In this document: piece by piece, positions 1 to 12,100 of the stretch | Numbering within the stretch: the first letter of the stretch is position 1 | How the letters are laid out: each line of letters opens with the position of its first letter | Assembly (NCBI GenBank): GCA_030248215.1 | Contig: JASANG010003044.1 | Location: 1 to 64,000, forward strand | From: Enoplolaimus lenunculus | Taxonomy: Eukaryota; Nematoda; Enoplea; Enoplida; Thoracostomopsidae | Direction: 5' to 3' | Length of the DNA: 64,000 nt | Notes under the pieces: model-generated | Seen by the model: the letters and a program-made list of their open reading frames with translations, nothing else | Database searches by the model: none | What the model was told of the DNA's origin: nothing | Position numbers and translations under genes: made by a program

Positions 1-2795
1 GTTACCAATTTGGATGAAATTGTGAAGCCAACCGTGTCTGTTTGTGATGAAACCTATCACTTGGAAAAATCAGATGAACAGTCTAAATCTAATGATAGAC
101 ATATAAATACAGAGAAGCACAGAGTTTTAAGAGACGAAACTGCCGAAACTGAAATAAACTTTGAAAACCAGTCAAGCTTAACGACAGAGCTAAAGCATTC
201 GGCTGAGTCTGACGAAGACGATGAAAGCGACGAAAACGGCGCGTTGTCGTTTGCCGAGCTAACTTCGCTTCTTGTGGCAAGAAAATCAACAACAACAGCA
301 GCAAATCAGGGTGACGTTCCAGATGAAGATTACACTGAAGCAACCGAAGTATTCGAAAAACAAAATAACCATTCAGAGGAAAAACAACTGAATTCATTAA
401 ATCAGATAGCAACAGACCAATTGGTTTTTTCAACGAATGCATTGTTAGGAAATTCTAACGGCGCTGATGGAGATGTAGAAGAAATCGTCCAAGATGACGG
501 AAGTATTTTAAGAATCGTACGAAAACGTGAGCTTACGGTGACCAAAGAAACTGAAGAGCACCGACGTATTGTTACACAACGGGAAGACATTGTTGATGAA
601 CAGGAAACCAACATCCAAACCGAAAGTAGCAGCGCAACCATACCAGTAAATGATCCAAATAAAACCACAAAATTATCACTGGATTCGCCGTTGGGCGAAT
701 CCAAAGTAAATACCATTATACCTCGGAAATCTGACACTGCACCTAGCGATAATATATCGACAACAATGGACCCTGGCTTTGCCAGGACGGATTTGGAATT
801 ATCATCAATAACTACAGGTCCAACAGTGGAGTCCTTGGAAGAAATTCTTCAACCCGATGGCACCGTACTAAAAGTTCAAAGAAGCAGCCGGCAACAGTCT
901 TCAAGCGTTACGCGTAGCAGGATTAGTAGTCAAACTGCTAAAACAGTAACCACGACGGGTGGTTCAGGCGCCTTCATTAACCCTATTTCAAGCAACGAGT
1001 GTTCAGGTAAAATTGACGAAAACATCAGACTTAAATTCAGATGTTTTTATAGATTATAGCTTAACTGAATAGAAAAATACGATAATTCTAACGGTTACTC
1101 TATACTCATTAATATGCCACGCGGACATGGGCGTCCCCATGGGGGGCATTGGTGACCGTGCCGCCCCTCCAGACTTGGCTGGTACCCCCAAATTGACTCG
1201 GTCTAAAAGTAAATCTTGAGTTGCAATCGTAGAAGCGCCCCAAAATTATTCCATGCCCACAAAACATAATTTTCTGCGGACGTCCCTGCACGCGTAACCT
1301 TCCGCCGTAGCGCGGCACCGCTTATCGCCGTGTGGCATTTAACGGCACTGCGCGGCGCTGAGCGATATAAATAAAATTCTACTTTCTCATGACAAAAATC
1401 TTATTCCGAAATCGATATTAACCGGTTGTGTTGTGGGTTTCGTGTTCCACAACTATATGAGGTTTGTATGTAAATATAATGGATTATTGTGTTACGCTGC
1501 TTGCTGCGGTCCAATGGTAGGGATAGGGGAGATACATCCCACCGAAATTTTTGGAAGACAAGAGAATAGGCACATTTTCAGGCTTAGAATAACCATCTTT
1601 ATTATCTCAGAGTTCAAAAATTCGTCAGGCTGTGCTCTTTCGCAACGAAAAAATTATAGGCCCTGATATACCTACATATAATTTCTGGAAGGCTTATTCC
1701 TTATTATATTATCAAACTGTTGTATTTAAGCTGGAATTATATATTCAGAGTTTATACTTAATGAGATAAAGGAGAAAATATCCTTTTCCAAAATTCATAG
1801 AGTCACAGTAACATAACTTTTACAGGGTAGCAATTTTTCTGTCTTCCTCGCACAAAAATTTACATAATTGCTTTATACCCCCTTGTAATGAAATTCTGGC
1901 TCCACATGTATTGTTTATCAGCTTTAGTTAATAAATCTTATGAAGTTTTTGAAAAATTATAGCTCAATGCACGTGTTAAACATGCCAAGTTCTAACTCAG
2001 TTCGTTTGACAACGAGTAACTTGTTTAGCTATTAACACGAGTGATACTAATATTAAAGTAATCACGATGATGGAGACAGTGAAGGAGCAGGCAGGGGTGG
2101 AAACGCCCCCAAATTCCAGGGTGGAAGCCCAAACTCGCGAGCGAAGCGAGCAAGAAGTCATACGCATTTTAAATCTTAAGCGGTTTTTATTTCAACCGGT
2201 TATGCTAGGGCCCGTTTAGGGGTACGGATAGCGGTCAAAATAAACGGAAACGAATATTGAAGTATACCTAAAAGTTTCAAAGATGTTTAATTTTTTTGCC
2301 ACCACAATTGAGGCTATTCACTTGACTTTCTACAATTTTAAAGAAAAAAAGCAGACGCACGGAAAATTTAAGACTTCGGATGAATTTTGCAAGTCGCAGA
2401 CCGACTAAAATTTAAACGCTGTGAAAGTGTAATATCACAATACATACCTTAGAGTACCAAATATTAATTTTTGTCTCGAAATTTTACTAGGACGCGTGTC
2501 AATCGGCGATTATACAGGTCTCGGAACAATTGAAGCAGCAACAAAATCAAAATCTACCGATGAGTATGGAACAACTCAAGCTGTAAATCCAGATGGCTCA
2601 GTAACGTATACGAAACGACACAGCGAAAGTTCTGCAGCAATGCGAAGAGGTCGTATAAGCTTAACAAACACCTCGAACCAGGAAGTGTTTCAACCTACAC
2701 AAACCGCGTTTTTTAGCTACAACGAAGGCACGGACAGTGAAGAAGCAACCACAACTCCAGTTGTCCAGGAGCCAAATGACGAGCAAATAGCTTAG
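1..2795 (+). CDS. 3' end of an acidic low-complexity protein, two exons, not recognised
   Basis: The frame is open from the first base of the window, so the 5' end lies outside. Exon 1 runs 1-1006 and stops at a CAG/GTAAAA donor after one base of a codon. Exon 2 runs 2491-2795, starts after a TTTACTAG acceptor, supplies the two missing bases and ends in TAG. The visible part is about 436 residues, rich in Glu, Asp, Ser and Thr, with no membrane segment and only 2 cysteines. A short motif of the form (acidic/Gln/Pro)-DG-(Ser/Thr)-(Val/Ile) followed by basic residues occurs three times: QDDGSILRIVRKR, QPDGTVLKVQR and NPDGSVTYTKR. Such tails occur in large cytoskeletal or scaffold proteins such as ankyrins, but I do not recognise the family. 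The intron (1007-2490) holds a GC-rich repeat. The phase match makes the exon join fairly secure. Confidence 0.7.
1109..1340. repeat. GC-rich dispersed repeat (family H)
   Basis: It stands out as GC-rich inside an AT-rich intron. The segment around 1129-1203 (GGGCGTCCCCATGGGGGGCA and following) aligns by eye with 3345-3420, and a shorter match lies at 62048-62100. Reading frames here look like by-products of base composition. Confidence 0.5.
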
Positions 2796-3559
2796 AAACT
2801 GGTAAAAACTGCGCGTAAACATAATGGTATGATGGTTCCGTGGTTTACTTTGTTTGGTTAAAAACGGTTTTCACATCAAAAACTCACGCACATAACTTTT
2901 GAAATTTGAACTAAAGAATTTGTTCAAATATATATTGAAAGCTGTAAGACGCAAACTTCTTTAAATTTCCAACAACGATCAAAATGTATTTAGACAAACA
3001 CAAACGAAACGATCATTATACCTGCTGCCCATGTTAGATTCAGGGGCGTCCCGTTTTCCCGCGGGACAGCAATAGTGCCGGAGAGCAGCATTTGCTACTA
3101 CTGTTTGTGCATACGCGAAGATCATTAAACTTTGTTGTTGTTATTATTATTATTATTATTTGTGGTTTGGTTAGCAAGATTGCTTCGTGCGGGAGCTTGG
3201 GGGCGGTAGCCCCCCATCCTGCTTAAAGGGTCTTTCCAAGTGCTCGGGTTGCAGGATGGCGGCAGCCTCCCTGATAAAATCAATCTCAACAAAAATATTG
3301 CTACCCCATATTCCCGTTTCCCCACATAAAGTATACTGTTGTAAGGGCGTCCACACGGGGGGCATTGGGGGGCCCTTTTCCCCACATGCAGCTGGTATCC
3401 CACTCCCAAATGAACTCGGGCCAGGTGATATGCAAGTCAGCAGCGGCTGCCAAGGCCGCAAGCAGGTACAGAGGGGAGTGACGGGTGGCGCAATCCCAAC
3501 TACGAAAATCTTCGTTCCCCGCCCTCGATCTGACAAATTTTGCGCAATCCGAAAAGAAT
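2796..3559. other. Intergenic, family H repeat and a TTA microsatellite
   Basis: No gene is seen. A short TTG/TTA tract lies at 3130-3162. A GC-rich block at 3180-3480 contains the second family H copy (3345-3420). Long overlapping reading frames on both strands come from the block's composition and are not supported as genes. Confidence 0.5.
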
Positions 3560-4117
3560 TTGATTTGTGTCCCACTGTCCCGTTTTCCGAACGAAAATTT
3601 GCAGCTTTCCCGTTTTCATATTTGCCCGAAACATACCTGTCCCGTTTTCCCAGCGAAAAATAGCAGCTGTCCTGTTTTCCCATTTGCCCGAAACAGGCCT
3701 GTCCCATTTTCTCGTTTTCCCAGCGAAAATCGGCACCTGTCCCGTTTTGCCATCTGCCCAAAACAAACCTGTTCCGGCTTCCCAGCGAAAAATTCCAGCT
3801 GTCCCGTTTTATCATTTGCCACAAACAGGTTTATCCCATTGTCTCATTTTCCCAGCGAAAATATGCCGTTGTCCCGTTTTCCCATTTGCCAAAAACAGAC
3901 CTGTCTCATTGTCCCATTTTCCCAGCGAAAATTTTGCAGCTGTCCATTTTTCTATTTGCCCGAAACAGGCCTGTCCCATTTCTCATCGAAAATTTGCAGA
4001 TGTTCCGTTTCCCCATTTGCCCGAAACAAACATGTCCCGTTTACCCACTTGCCCGAAATAAACCTGTCCCGTTTTCCCAGCAAAAAATTGCAGCTGTCCC
4101 ATTTTACAATCTACCCG
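3560..4117. repeat. Minisatellite, unit about 60-70 bp, about 8 diverged copies
   Basis: The unit contains CCCAGCGAAAA, then GCAGCTGTCCCGTTTTCCCA, then TTTGCCCGAAACAGGCCTGT. Copies of the AGCGAAAA core fall near 3590, 3650, 3720, 3782, 3852, 3923, 3985 and 4077. Copies differ by substitutions and small length changes. Several frames stay open through the array because the repeat has few stop triplets, so the predicted peptides are products of the repeat. Confidence 0.85.
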
Positions 4118-4270
4118 TAATGCTGCCGGCGGGAGTACATGAATTTGCCCCGATTACACTCCTGTAGGCTCAGATAATGAGGGTGGTTCTACTTTGTCTA
4201 AAATTTTTTCACTGAAAATAATTTCTGACACGTAAGTACGGCTAAATCCCGTTAAGCCAATTAAAATTGT
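4118..4270. other. Short spacer, nothing recognised
   Basis: I see no coding or repeat structure between the minisatellite and the next element. Confidence 0.4.
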
Positions 4271-4396
4271 GGTCCATGTACTGAAACGTTTTTCTGTGGT
4301 CTGTAATAGAGTCACCTTATGCTTTAGAGTAACTTTTTTTGCTTAGGCTTAGGAATATGGTTATACTACTGTTCCGGCCCTATTCTATACATTGGC
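4271..4396. mobile_element. Family C MITE copy, short
   Basis: The left end GGTCCATGTA and right end TATACATTGGC resemble the family's inverted ends (GGCCCATGTAAAGATC). The interior carries GCTTAGGCTTAGGAATATG. About 126 bp, diverged, non-coding. Confidence 0.65.
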
Positions 4397-4677
4397 AAAA
4401 ATTCTTTTAGCCTCCTTGCAACTTTGGCTGGTAAGGGACCTGCCACTGTTAATATGAATAAAATTCTTGACACTTCAACAACAGAATATGAAGATTATTA
4501 TGTTTATTCGTTTGTTTATGCTCATAATTGAAACTGTGATCTGAGATGTCAATTCGGTGATATTTATCTTTGCTTTGCAATATGCACCTGTATAAATTTG
4601 ATATATTTGAATGTGATGTGAATTGAGTGCTTTAGTAAAAGCGTGTGGACTAGTTCATAAATATACGATAGCAGACA

Positions 4678-4854
4678 CACTGCAAAAAATGGCGAGTCAA
4701 ATTGACTCTCTGAAATAGGCTTTTCCTGACTACACAAACTTAGTCAAAATTCGAGACCACCAGAGTCAAATTAAGTCAAATTTTGACTCAGTTTGTGTAG
4801 TCAGGAAAAGCCTATCTCGGAGAGAGTCAATTTGACTCACCATTTTTTGCAGTG
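4678..4854. mobile_element. Family A palindromic MITE
   Basis: The ends CACTGCAAAAAATGG and CCATTTTTTGCAGTG are exact inverted repeats, and most of the 177 bp folds back on itself, including AGGCTTTTCCTGACTACAC near each end. The core has runs of GAGTCAAATTGACTC. No coding capacity. The two halves match closely, so this copy is among the better preserved here. Confidence 0.85.
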
Positions 4855-5036
4855 CAATTTTTCACAAACCCACCAGATATTTCATTCAGCAATCTAAGAT
4901 TTTTAAATTCTACCGAAGGGCCACAACTTTGACTGCTATTCTTTTGGGAATTCTTGGCTTTTCCCGCTGGGCATAGTCTATATATGTCATGGCATGCCCA
5001 GTCAGTAAGACACATAGTATCTAACAGAATATGACC

Positions 5037-5371
5037 TGAGGCCTGCCTCCGGCTCCGGTAGAAAATCGGCCTCCAGCTCGGTAGAATTTTTGCCGGAGGT
5101 TCCGGCAATTTCGGTAGTAAAGCTTTGCATAAGTTGGCAAAATTTATCTGTCTAGCGCGTTTCGTTTTACTTTTGTCACAATTTTCAGGAAATAATTTCC
5201 GAAATTTCCCAGAAAATTAGCGTAAAACCTAAAACTTAACAACATATTGCAGCTATTGTCTAAAATTAACTAATTAACAATCATTTTTACTACCTAAATT
5301 CTGCTCACCTCCGACTCGGGCAAGTTTCGTTGCCCTCTTACTCTGGTATTTTTCGCCTCCGGTTGCACCCT
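5037..5371. mobile_element. Family D-like element (CCTCCGG ends)
   Basis: It begins near GCCTCCGGCTCCGGTAG and ends in GCCTCCGGTTGCACCCTG. Its right half aligns with 23322-23462, including the interior ACTAATTAACAATCATTTTTAC. Non-coding. Confidence 0.55.
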
Positions 5372-5719
5372 GATGTCTATGTCTCAAAGTGAATAGCCCT
5401 ACCTGGGCCAATACAATATTGCAATGTCTAGGCGTACACGGTAAACAAATTGATGTTTGGTTCCACAACGCCACACTAAATTGCTAATTCGTAAACGCTC
5501 AAAAGCAATAATTATTTAAACTTTAATTATCGTAACGAAGTTAAATACTAAATGTCTATAAAAACCATCGAAGCATAAACGTTTCACCGTACGACATAGT
5601 ATGTATATGTAATTAATAAACCCAGTCACCGCTGTCCAGGGCGCAATCGACGATATACTTTCGGCTACACATGAAAATCTACCTCCAGCTGCAGTACAAT
5701 CTTAGCCAATACTATTTTT

Positions 5720-5915
5720 GGCCCATGTAAAGATCAGGGGCAGAAAGTTTTTCTTTGGTACTGGAATAGATTAAGCTTAAGCTTTAGACTAAATTTTTTG
5801 CTTGGCTTAGACTTAGGAATAAACTCATTCTTACGCTTAGGCTTAGGTTTAGACTTAGGCTCAGTCTTAGCAATATGCTTATAATACTGTTCCGCCCCTG
5901 TTCTTTACATTGGCC
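5720..5915. mobile_element. Family C MITE, well preserved
   Basis: The ends GGCCCATGTAAAGATCAGGG and CCCCTGTTCTTTACATTGGCC are inverted. The interior has many TTAGG(C) hexamers, several diverged. About 196 bp, non-coding. It serves as a reference copy for the family. Confidence 0.8.
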
Positions 5916-6118
5916 CTATTTTAAATGTCATCTTCAAGTGCCTAATTCTGCTTCGCCTCCTCCTGTTGGCAATTTAGCCCACCTCCGGCTCATAGTTTTT
6001 GCAAAATAATTATAACCCCATCAATTCCAACAAATTGTCGTGGTGTAAGTTAAACAAGAATATGCACACACATAAAACAATCCAAAACGATGGAACAAAT
6101 AAAAATATACATCAACAG

Positions 6119-9100
6119 CTACAATTTCGATTTATTAACTTGCCGCAGGACCTTATCCAGCTTCAATGCGACATCCATTGGTCCTTCCATTTTCAGTTTT
6201 CCTGTAAAAAATGCGTTCGCTGGTTTCAATTGTCCTTGAAACATTGACACTAAATCTCCGTCTTTCATTCGGAATGTAACATCCGCTTTGCCGGATTGAA
6301 CTGGACCATTGCCACATGACCCATTTCCGGATCGCAAATCGATAAACCACGTTCCTGGTTCGGCGCCTATAAAACGGTCTATGTTAAATATAATTACCCG
6401 CCCAACAAGTCTAAGCCTCGTAAACCTAAACGTAGGCCTAAACTCGAACAAGCTTAAGCAACAGGACTCTCAGTCCCTTACTATTCTGCCTCCTTACAGA
6501 CAGGATCATATAATGATTATGGGCCGTTAACACTAATCATAGTAGTACAATGTCGTTACAAACGGATTGTGAAAGCACAAAACTGGTACGAAATAAAGCT
6601 GAGGAAACCCACCGACTAACCTGCAACTTCAAACTGATACGCAGCCTTTATTTTGGCTACTAGGTCAGCACTGAGCAATTCTTGAACCGTTCCAAACACT
6701 TGAGTTACAGGCCCTCCAGTGCTAGCCCCACCGGTTGTTTTAGTTTCAGGTGAAGTTGGTTTATCGGAAGCAGAGTCTGTTGTTGATCCTAAGGGACTAT
6801 GATGCTCAAACGGATGCGGTGCGTCTTTGAGGAAAAAATCCGGTAGTAAAGGCTCGCCTGAAATTTATACATTAATAAATTTTGATTTAGACAAAAGATG
6901 AGCAGCTTCCCTTCGAACGCCGTTTACCGAACACAAGCCATGGTTGTAGCGTTAAAATGGCTCTACTTCTGTTTGCTAAACATTTTCAATTGTTTTATGA
7001 GATAATAATAGAATTAGATTTTAGACCAGTTGATTGGCAAATGCTGACTGTTTTACAATTTTTTCAACGCTGAAGCTTAGGCTTATGAATATGTTTACCT
7101 AAAGTTACGGCCTAAAAACATTGGCCCAAATATCTTACCTGGCTTTACTGCATATCTGCTAAAATCACGGACACCAGCTTCCTTCAAAACGTCTTCGTCA
7201 ATGGCAAAATTCCCCGTATACGTCTTAGCGTCCTTAATCAAAATTTCATACGCCGCATCTGCCATTATATCTGGTGTTCGGCAGTTACCTTTCGCAGCTT
7301 CACCAATCATTGCCATTGCAGCTGTCCAAATACCTATAGACACAACAAGTTACAGTTTTATGCACACACAATGTTGACGTGTTATGCTGCGTAATGACAC
7401 AACACTCAAAAATCTAACATTTTGTAGTACATCCTTTAGCAAAACTTGCAGCGGCAAGTTCTAATTGCCAAACGTTGAACGTTACACCGCAGCTTTACTA
7501 GTTGAAAATCGCCAGAGTACCTAATGTTTATTTCTTTGCGTCAGCTAATCTTCAATTATTGGATATAGAAGATTTAGCCAACAATCTGGTTTTTATAAGA
7601 AATCTCAGTTTTCGCGGTAATTTTAACGAGACTCCAGCGTGCTAGCTGTTTCATCGTTTTCGTGCTGGAATCAAACTCATATTTCGATAAAGCTTCCAAC
7701 AGAAAACGTTATCAACTGCTTACCTTTATATGATTAAGCAGTACTATTCAGGAACAAACCTTTCAATGTCCCACGCAAACTAAAGTAAAAAAATGAAAAC
7801 AGAAATACGTAAACAGTTTACATATATTATATACCAAACTAAACAAATTCACAAACCTGTACGAGGCCATAATGCATTAACAGCAATTCCAGACGGCTTT
7901 AATTCTTCTGCCATTCCGAGCACACACATTGACATTCCGTACTTCGCCATTGTGTATGCTACAATTTAATTATTGTTTAACAGGCAAGGCGCATGCAAAA
8001 TTCATGCTGAGCACTAAAGTTATACGAAGGTATTTATAGATTTAAGCACGTCCAAACATTCTATTCGTTCTAACCTTGACATTATTTTCAACATTTCAAT
8101 TAAAATTACGTTGTTTCAATATTTGGTTTATTCTCTACTCTATGCATGTGAATGATAAAATATCATGATAAATTAAATTAAATTCATCTGCAAAATTCGT
8201 CTATTTTAGGTAAATACACATTAATTTGTGGCTCAAATTCTTGCTGCATTTAATTCCGGTTTGTACTCTGTCGGCGCTTACCAACATGATACTGAAACCA
8301 TTTCTTGTCCATATTCAATGGCGGACTAATATTTAGAATATGCGGATTCGCACTTTTCTCCAAATACGGAATGCACTTCTGAGATCTGAAATATGAAACC
8401 TGTACATACCGCTCGCACAAGTATGACAATGGTTAATCTATAACCAAATTAGCCATAAAATAAATTAGTTCCTGGCCTAAAGTGATTGAAGCCATCATTT
8501 TATGTACAAAGCTTTTGCTATACGTATATCTTAAAAACAATAAATTAAATCAATTCGCAGTAGGAACTTGCTTTGAATCGAAATGCCGTTTGCACTATGA
8601 CATAACGTTATAAACCAAGTTCTATGAGGCCACGTATTGTGAAATAATACACTAACGCCAAAAATGTCCCTCGAATATTAATCTGATGCATGAGATCATA
8701 ACGTTTCATCGGAGTCTGTAACGTTGAAGTTAGACTAATAGCTGAAGCGTTATTGATCAAAATATCAATTCCGCCAAATTCTTTCACTCCTTGCTCGACT
8801 GCAGACTGCACTGATGTTTCCTCACGTACGTCGACCACACAAGGCAGACATTTGCCACCAGCAGAACGAACTTAAATTATACAGAACGTTTACGCCGAAG
8901 TTAGTAACAACAAAAAACCTTTTAACTCATAAAACTAAACGTGATTAGTTATTTCAAACTGACTTTAAATAGTCTAAAGTAATAGGTGGTGGATTAGCAA
9001 GCTTACATACGTACATATATAAACCAGCTTCAACGGAATACCAAAAAACCGGAGCCAGAGTCACATAGTTCAATAAGTGCAATTTCAACAAAAGGTTCAT

Positions 9101-12100
9101 AACCAGTCGTAGTGGGAAACCCCTCAGCCACCCTAATAATTATTGGAATAATTTAAAAAGTCCTAATTTTGTCTCGTCAATTAAGCAAATATGCAAATTA
9201 TGTATTAGTGAACTATTAGACAATTGCTTTTAAAGGTCTTTAAACAATTTATTCAGATTCCTCGCACCCAAAAACCCATTATTGCTGAAATTAGATTGCT
9301 TGTAACCCTAACAATTAGTGAAAAATTGTAAAAACGCCTAATTTACGCTTATCAATTATACTTATATGCAAATTATCTATTAGCTAACTACTCAGTTATC
9401 GGTTTTTCGGTTTCAGACGTTTGCAAACAATTTATTCAGATTCTTCGCACCAAAAAACCTTCAGTAAACCCTAATAATTATTGAAATAATTTAAAAAGTC
9501 CTAATTTTGTCTTGTCAATTAAGCTAATATGCAAATTAGCTATTAGCTAACTATTCAATTATCGGTTTTGGAGGTTTGTAAACAATTTATTCAGATTCCT
9601 CGCACCTAAAAACCCTTTATTGCTGGAATTATATTGCTTTTAACCTTAATAATTAGTGAAATATTGTAAGAAGTCCTAATTTAGGCTTACAAACTATGCT
9701 AATATGCAAATTATCCATTAGCTAACTACTCCATTATCAGTTTTGGAGGTTTGTAAACAGTCTACCGAGATTTCTCGCACCCAAAACCTTTTAATGCTAA
9801 AATTAGATTGCTTCTAACTGTAATAATTACTGAAATATTGCGGAAAGTCCTAATTTAGGCTTAATTAATTATGCAAATTAGCCTGTATATTCATGGTATA
9901 GTTTTTAACATTAAAAACAGCAATGAAGAATGTCGGAGCCTAGCCGGTGTCACGAAACATTATGTCCTCCATGAAAATAAGCCCCTCAGCCAGGGGCAAA
10001 CTTGGATATAAAAAATGTGGCCCGGGCAAATTTTGATATAAAATGTGCCCCCCCAGCCAATTTTTATGCAAAAATGTGCAGATACTTAACGAAAATGTTA
10101 CAGTTGCTTCCGGGTCCGGGTATTCCGGGTATTTTTGGCGGAAAATTCCGGGTCCGGATCTGGTTCCGGGTTTTCGCTTCAATGAATTCCGCGTCCCGGT
10201 CCGGGTGTTCTAACAAATTATTCCGGGTCCGGGTCCGTGTCCGGGTAATTGCAAAAATACCCGAACAAAATAACCGGAACAAAATTAGCTTAGTGATTTT
10301 ATTAACATCCCGCGCCTACATTCTGAATAGTAACTGTATCGTACCAAAAATAGATTTTGCACAACCAACACTAACTGTGTTAAACACTTACGCATACATT
10401 GGAAACAAAACACACCCAACATGTCTCTTAACACAACTAATGCATGTCGTATGTAAAAGCAAGCTGCAGAAGGATAAAGTTGGTCAACAGGCTTCGCCAT
10501 TGTTGAGTAAGTTAACGTAAGCAGATATACTTGGGTTACGATTACGAATGCTTAATTAGGAACGGTTGGAATGGTCGGGATACAGAGACATGACATGTCT
10601 CATTTTAAGTTAGTAATTTGACATTAACAAGTTTAGTATCTATCGCCTAAGTCAAAGATTGCTTGGTTAACGATTGCTTCAACGTCCAGGAGACTATGAA
10701 AAATCCTATATTAGGCTCTAGCTATAGCTTCGCTAAACACATATAAGTCAACTGACTTACGTCACGTTTCTATCACTCACCCAAAATTGTTTAATGTAAT
10801 CTCGTAGATAATCAAACAGTCCTTCAACTATGTATAAACAGAAATTCATTTGAAAGCAATGCGACGAACAGGTATCAACGAATTTAAAGGTGCAAAAAAT
10901 TCAGAAAATTTTTTTAAATCTCTTCTCTTGAAGAAAAGTTTAAATTTTCTTATAAGGAAAATAACACAAAATCACATTGTACGACAACACAACCCTTCTG
11001 AACAAAAACACGGCACTGTTGTTGCATGAAACTACGTGTCTAATAAATTCCTGCTCCAGTGTCATTTTGGAAGAAATTATATATGGTACAACGCTGCCAC
11101 TAATATACATACGTGTACAAAACCTGTAAAATTTTACGTACTTTCATCAGCGGCAGTGTAGATAGTTCCGGGAAGCTTTGGATGCGGTTCAGTAGTTTTT
11201 GCAGCAATTATAATGTTAGCGCCATCTTTAGCCGCGCGCATTGCAATCGCCAGTCCGATACCCCTACTTGCACCAGTAACGAACAAAGTCTTGCCGGCCA
11301 GATTCCTGTTAAAACATTAAAACTTTTCGTATATGACGCTCGGATTCCTAAAAGATGAAAATGCGACTATTTAACCAAATTTTACAGAAATTCACACAAT
11401 AAAATTAGAGGCCTCCCGGAATTGAGCCACTCCAATGGTGCCACGAGCAGAGAGTACCAGGATATACATTAGAGTAGGGTGCAATCGGACTTCCGGTTCC
11501 GGTATTTTTCTACTTTCCGATTCCGGTAAATTTTTACCGGAATTAAAACTTCCGGGACTTAATTTTGGACGGTGAAAATGAAGTGTTTTACTGAAAAATG
11601 GAAATAAAAATAATTTCTATAGTATAGTATATAAACCTTGATAGTCACCGAAAATAAACCATCGAAAACAGATTTAGCTTGCGTGAACAATGAAAATAAA
11701 AAATACAGCAGATTAAGTAAGTTCCAATCTTCCACTACGGTTACTTCACCAATAATATAGCAAAAATGCAAATTAAAACTAATTTTGAGGTGGCGTGCAT
11801 TTTTTCCGGATTCAAGCTTGTCCGTAGACAAGGTAAGAATAAAATATCTGCAAAAGCATTATATATCATGGTGCGACCCGATACCAAAAAATGACGGAGC
11901 CGGCTAATCCAATATCCGCCCGGAGCCGGATAATGAATTCAAACCTAACACTAGATTGCATTCAAATATCAGAATGTAGCTAACAATTCTTCCTTCCGTG
12001 GCTTAAGGTATCCAAACTGTACGTGACAAAGCTGAACACCTCACACTGATGATTTTCGTATCGTTATAAAAATTTTGAAGTAGGTAAACATCACATAGAA

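Noticed and set aside
3171-4120. Overlapping long frames on both strands
   Set aside because: They are the minisatellite and a GC-rich repeat read as protein; open frames on both strands at once point to repeat composition.
10002-10520. 172-codon plus-strand frame
   Set aside because: It runs through TCCGGG hexamer repeats, its Arg/Val run is a literal translation of them, and it has no splice or domain support.
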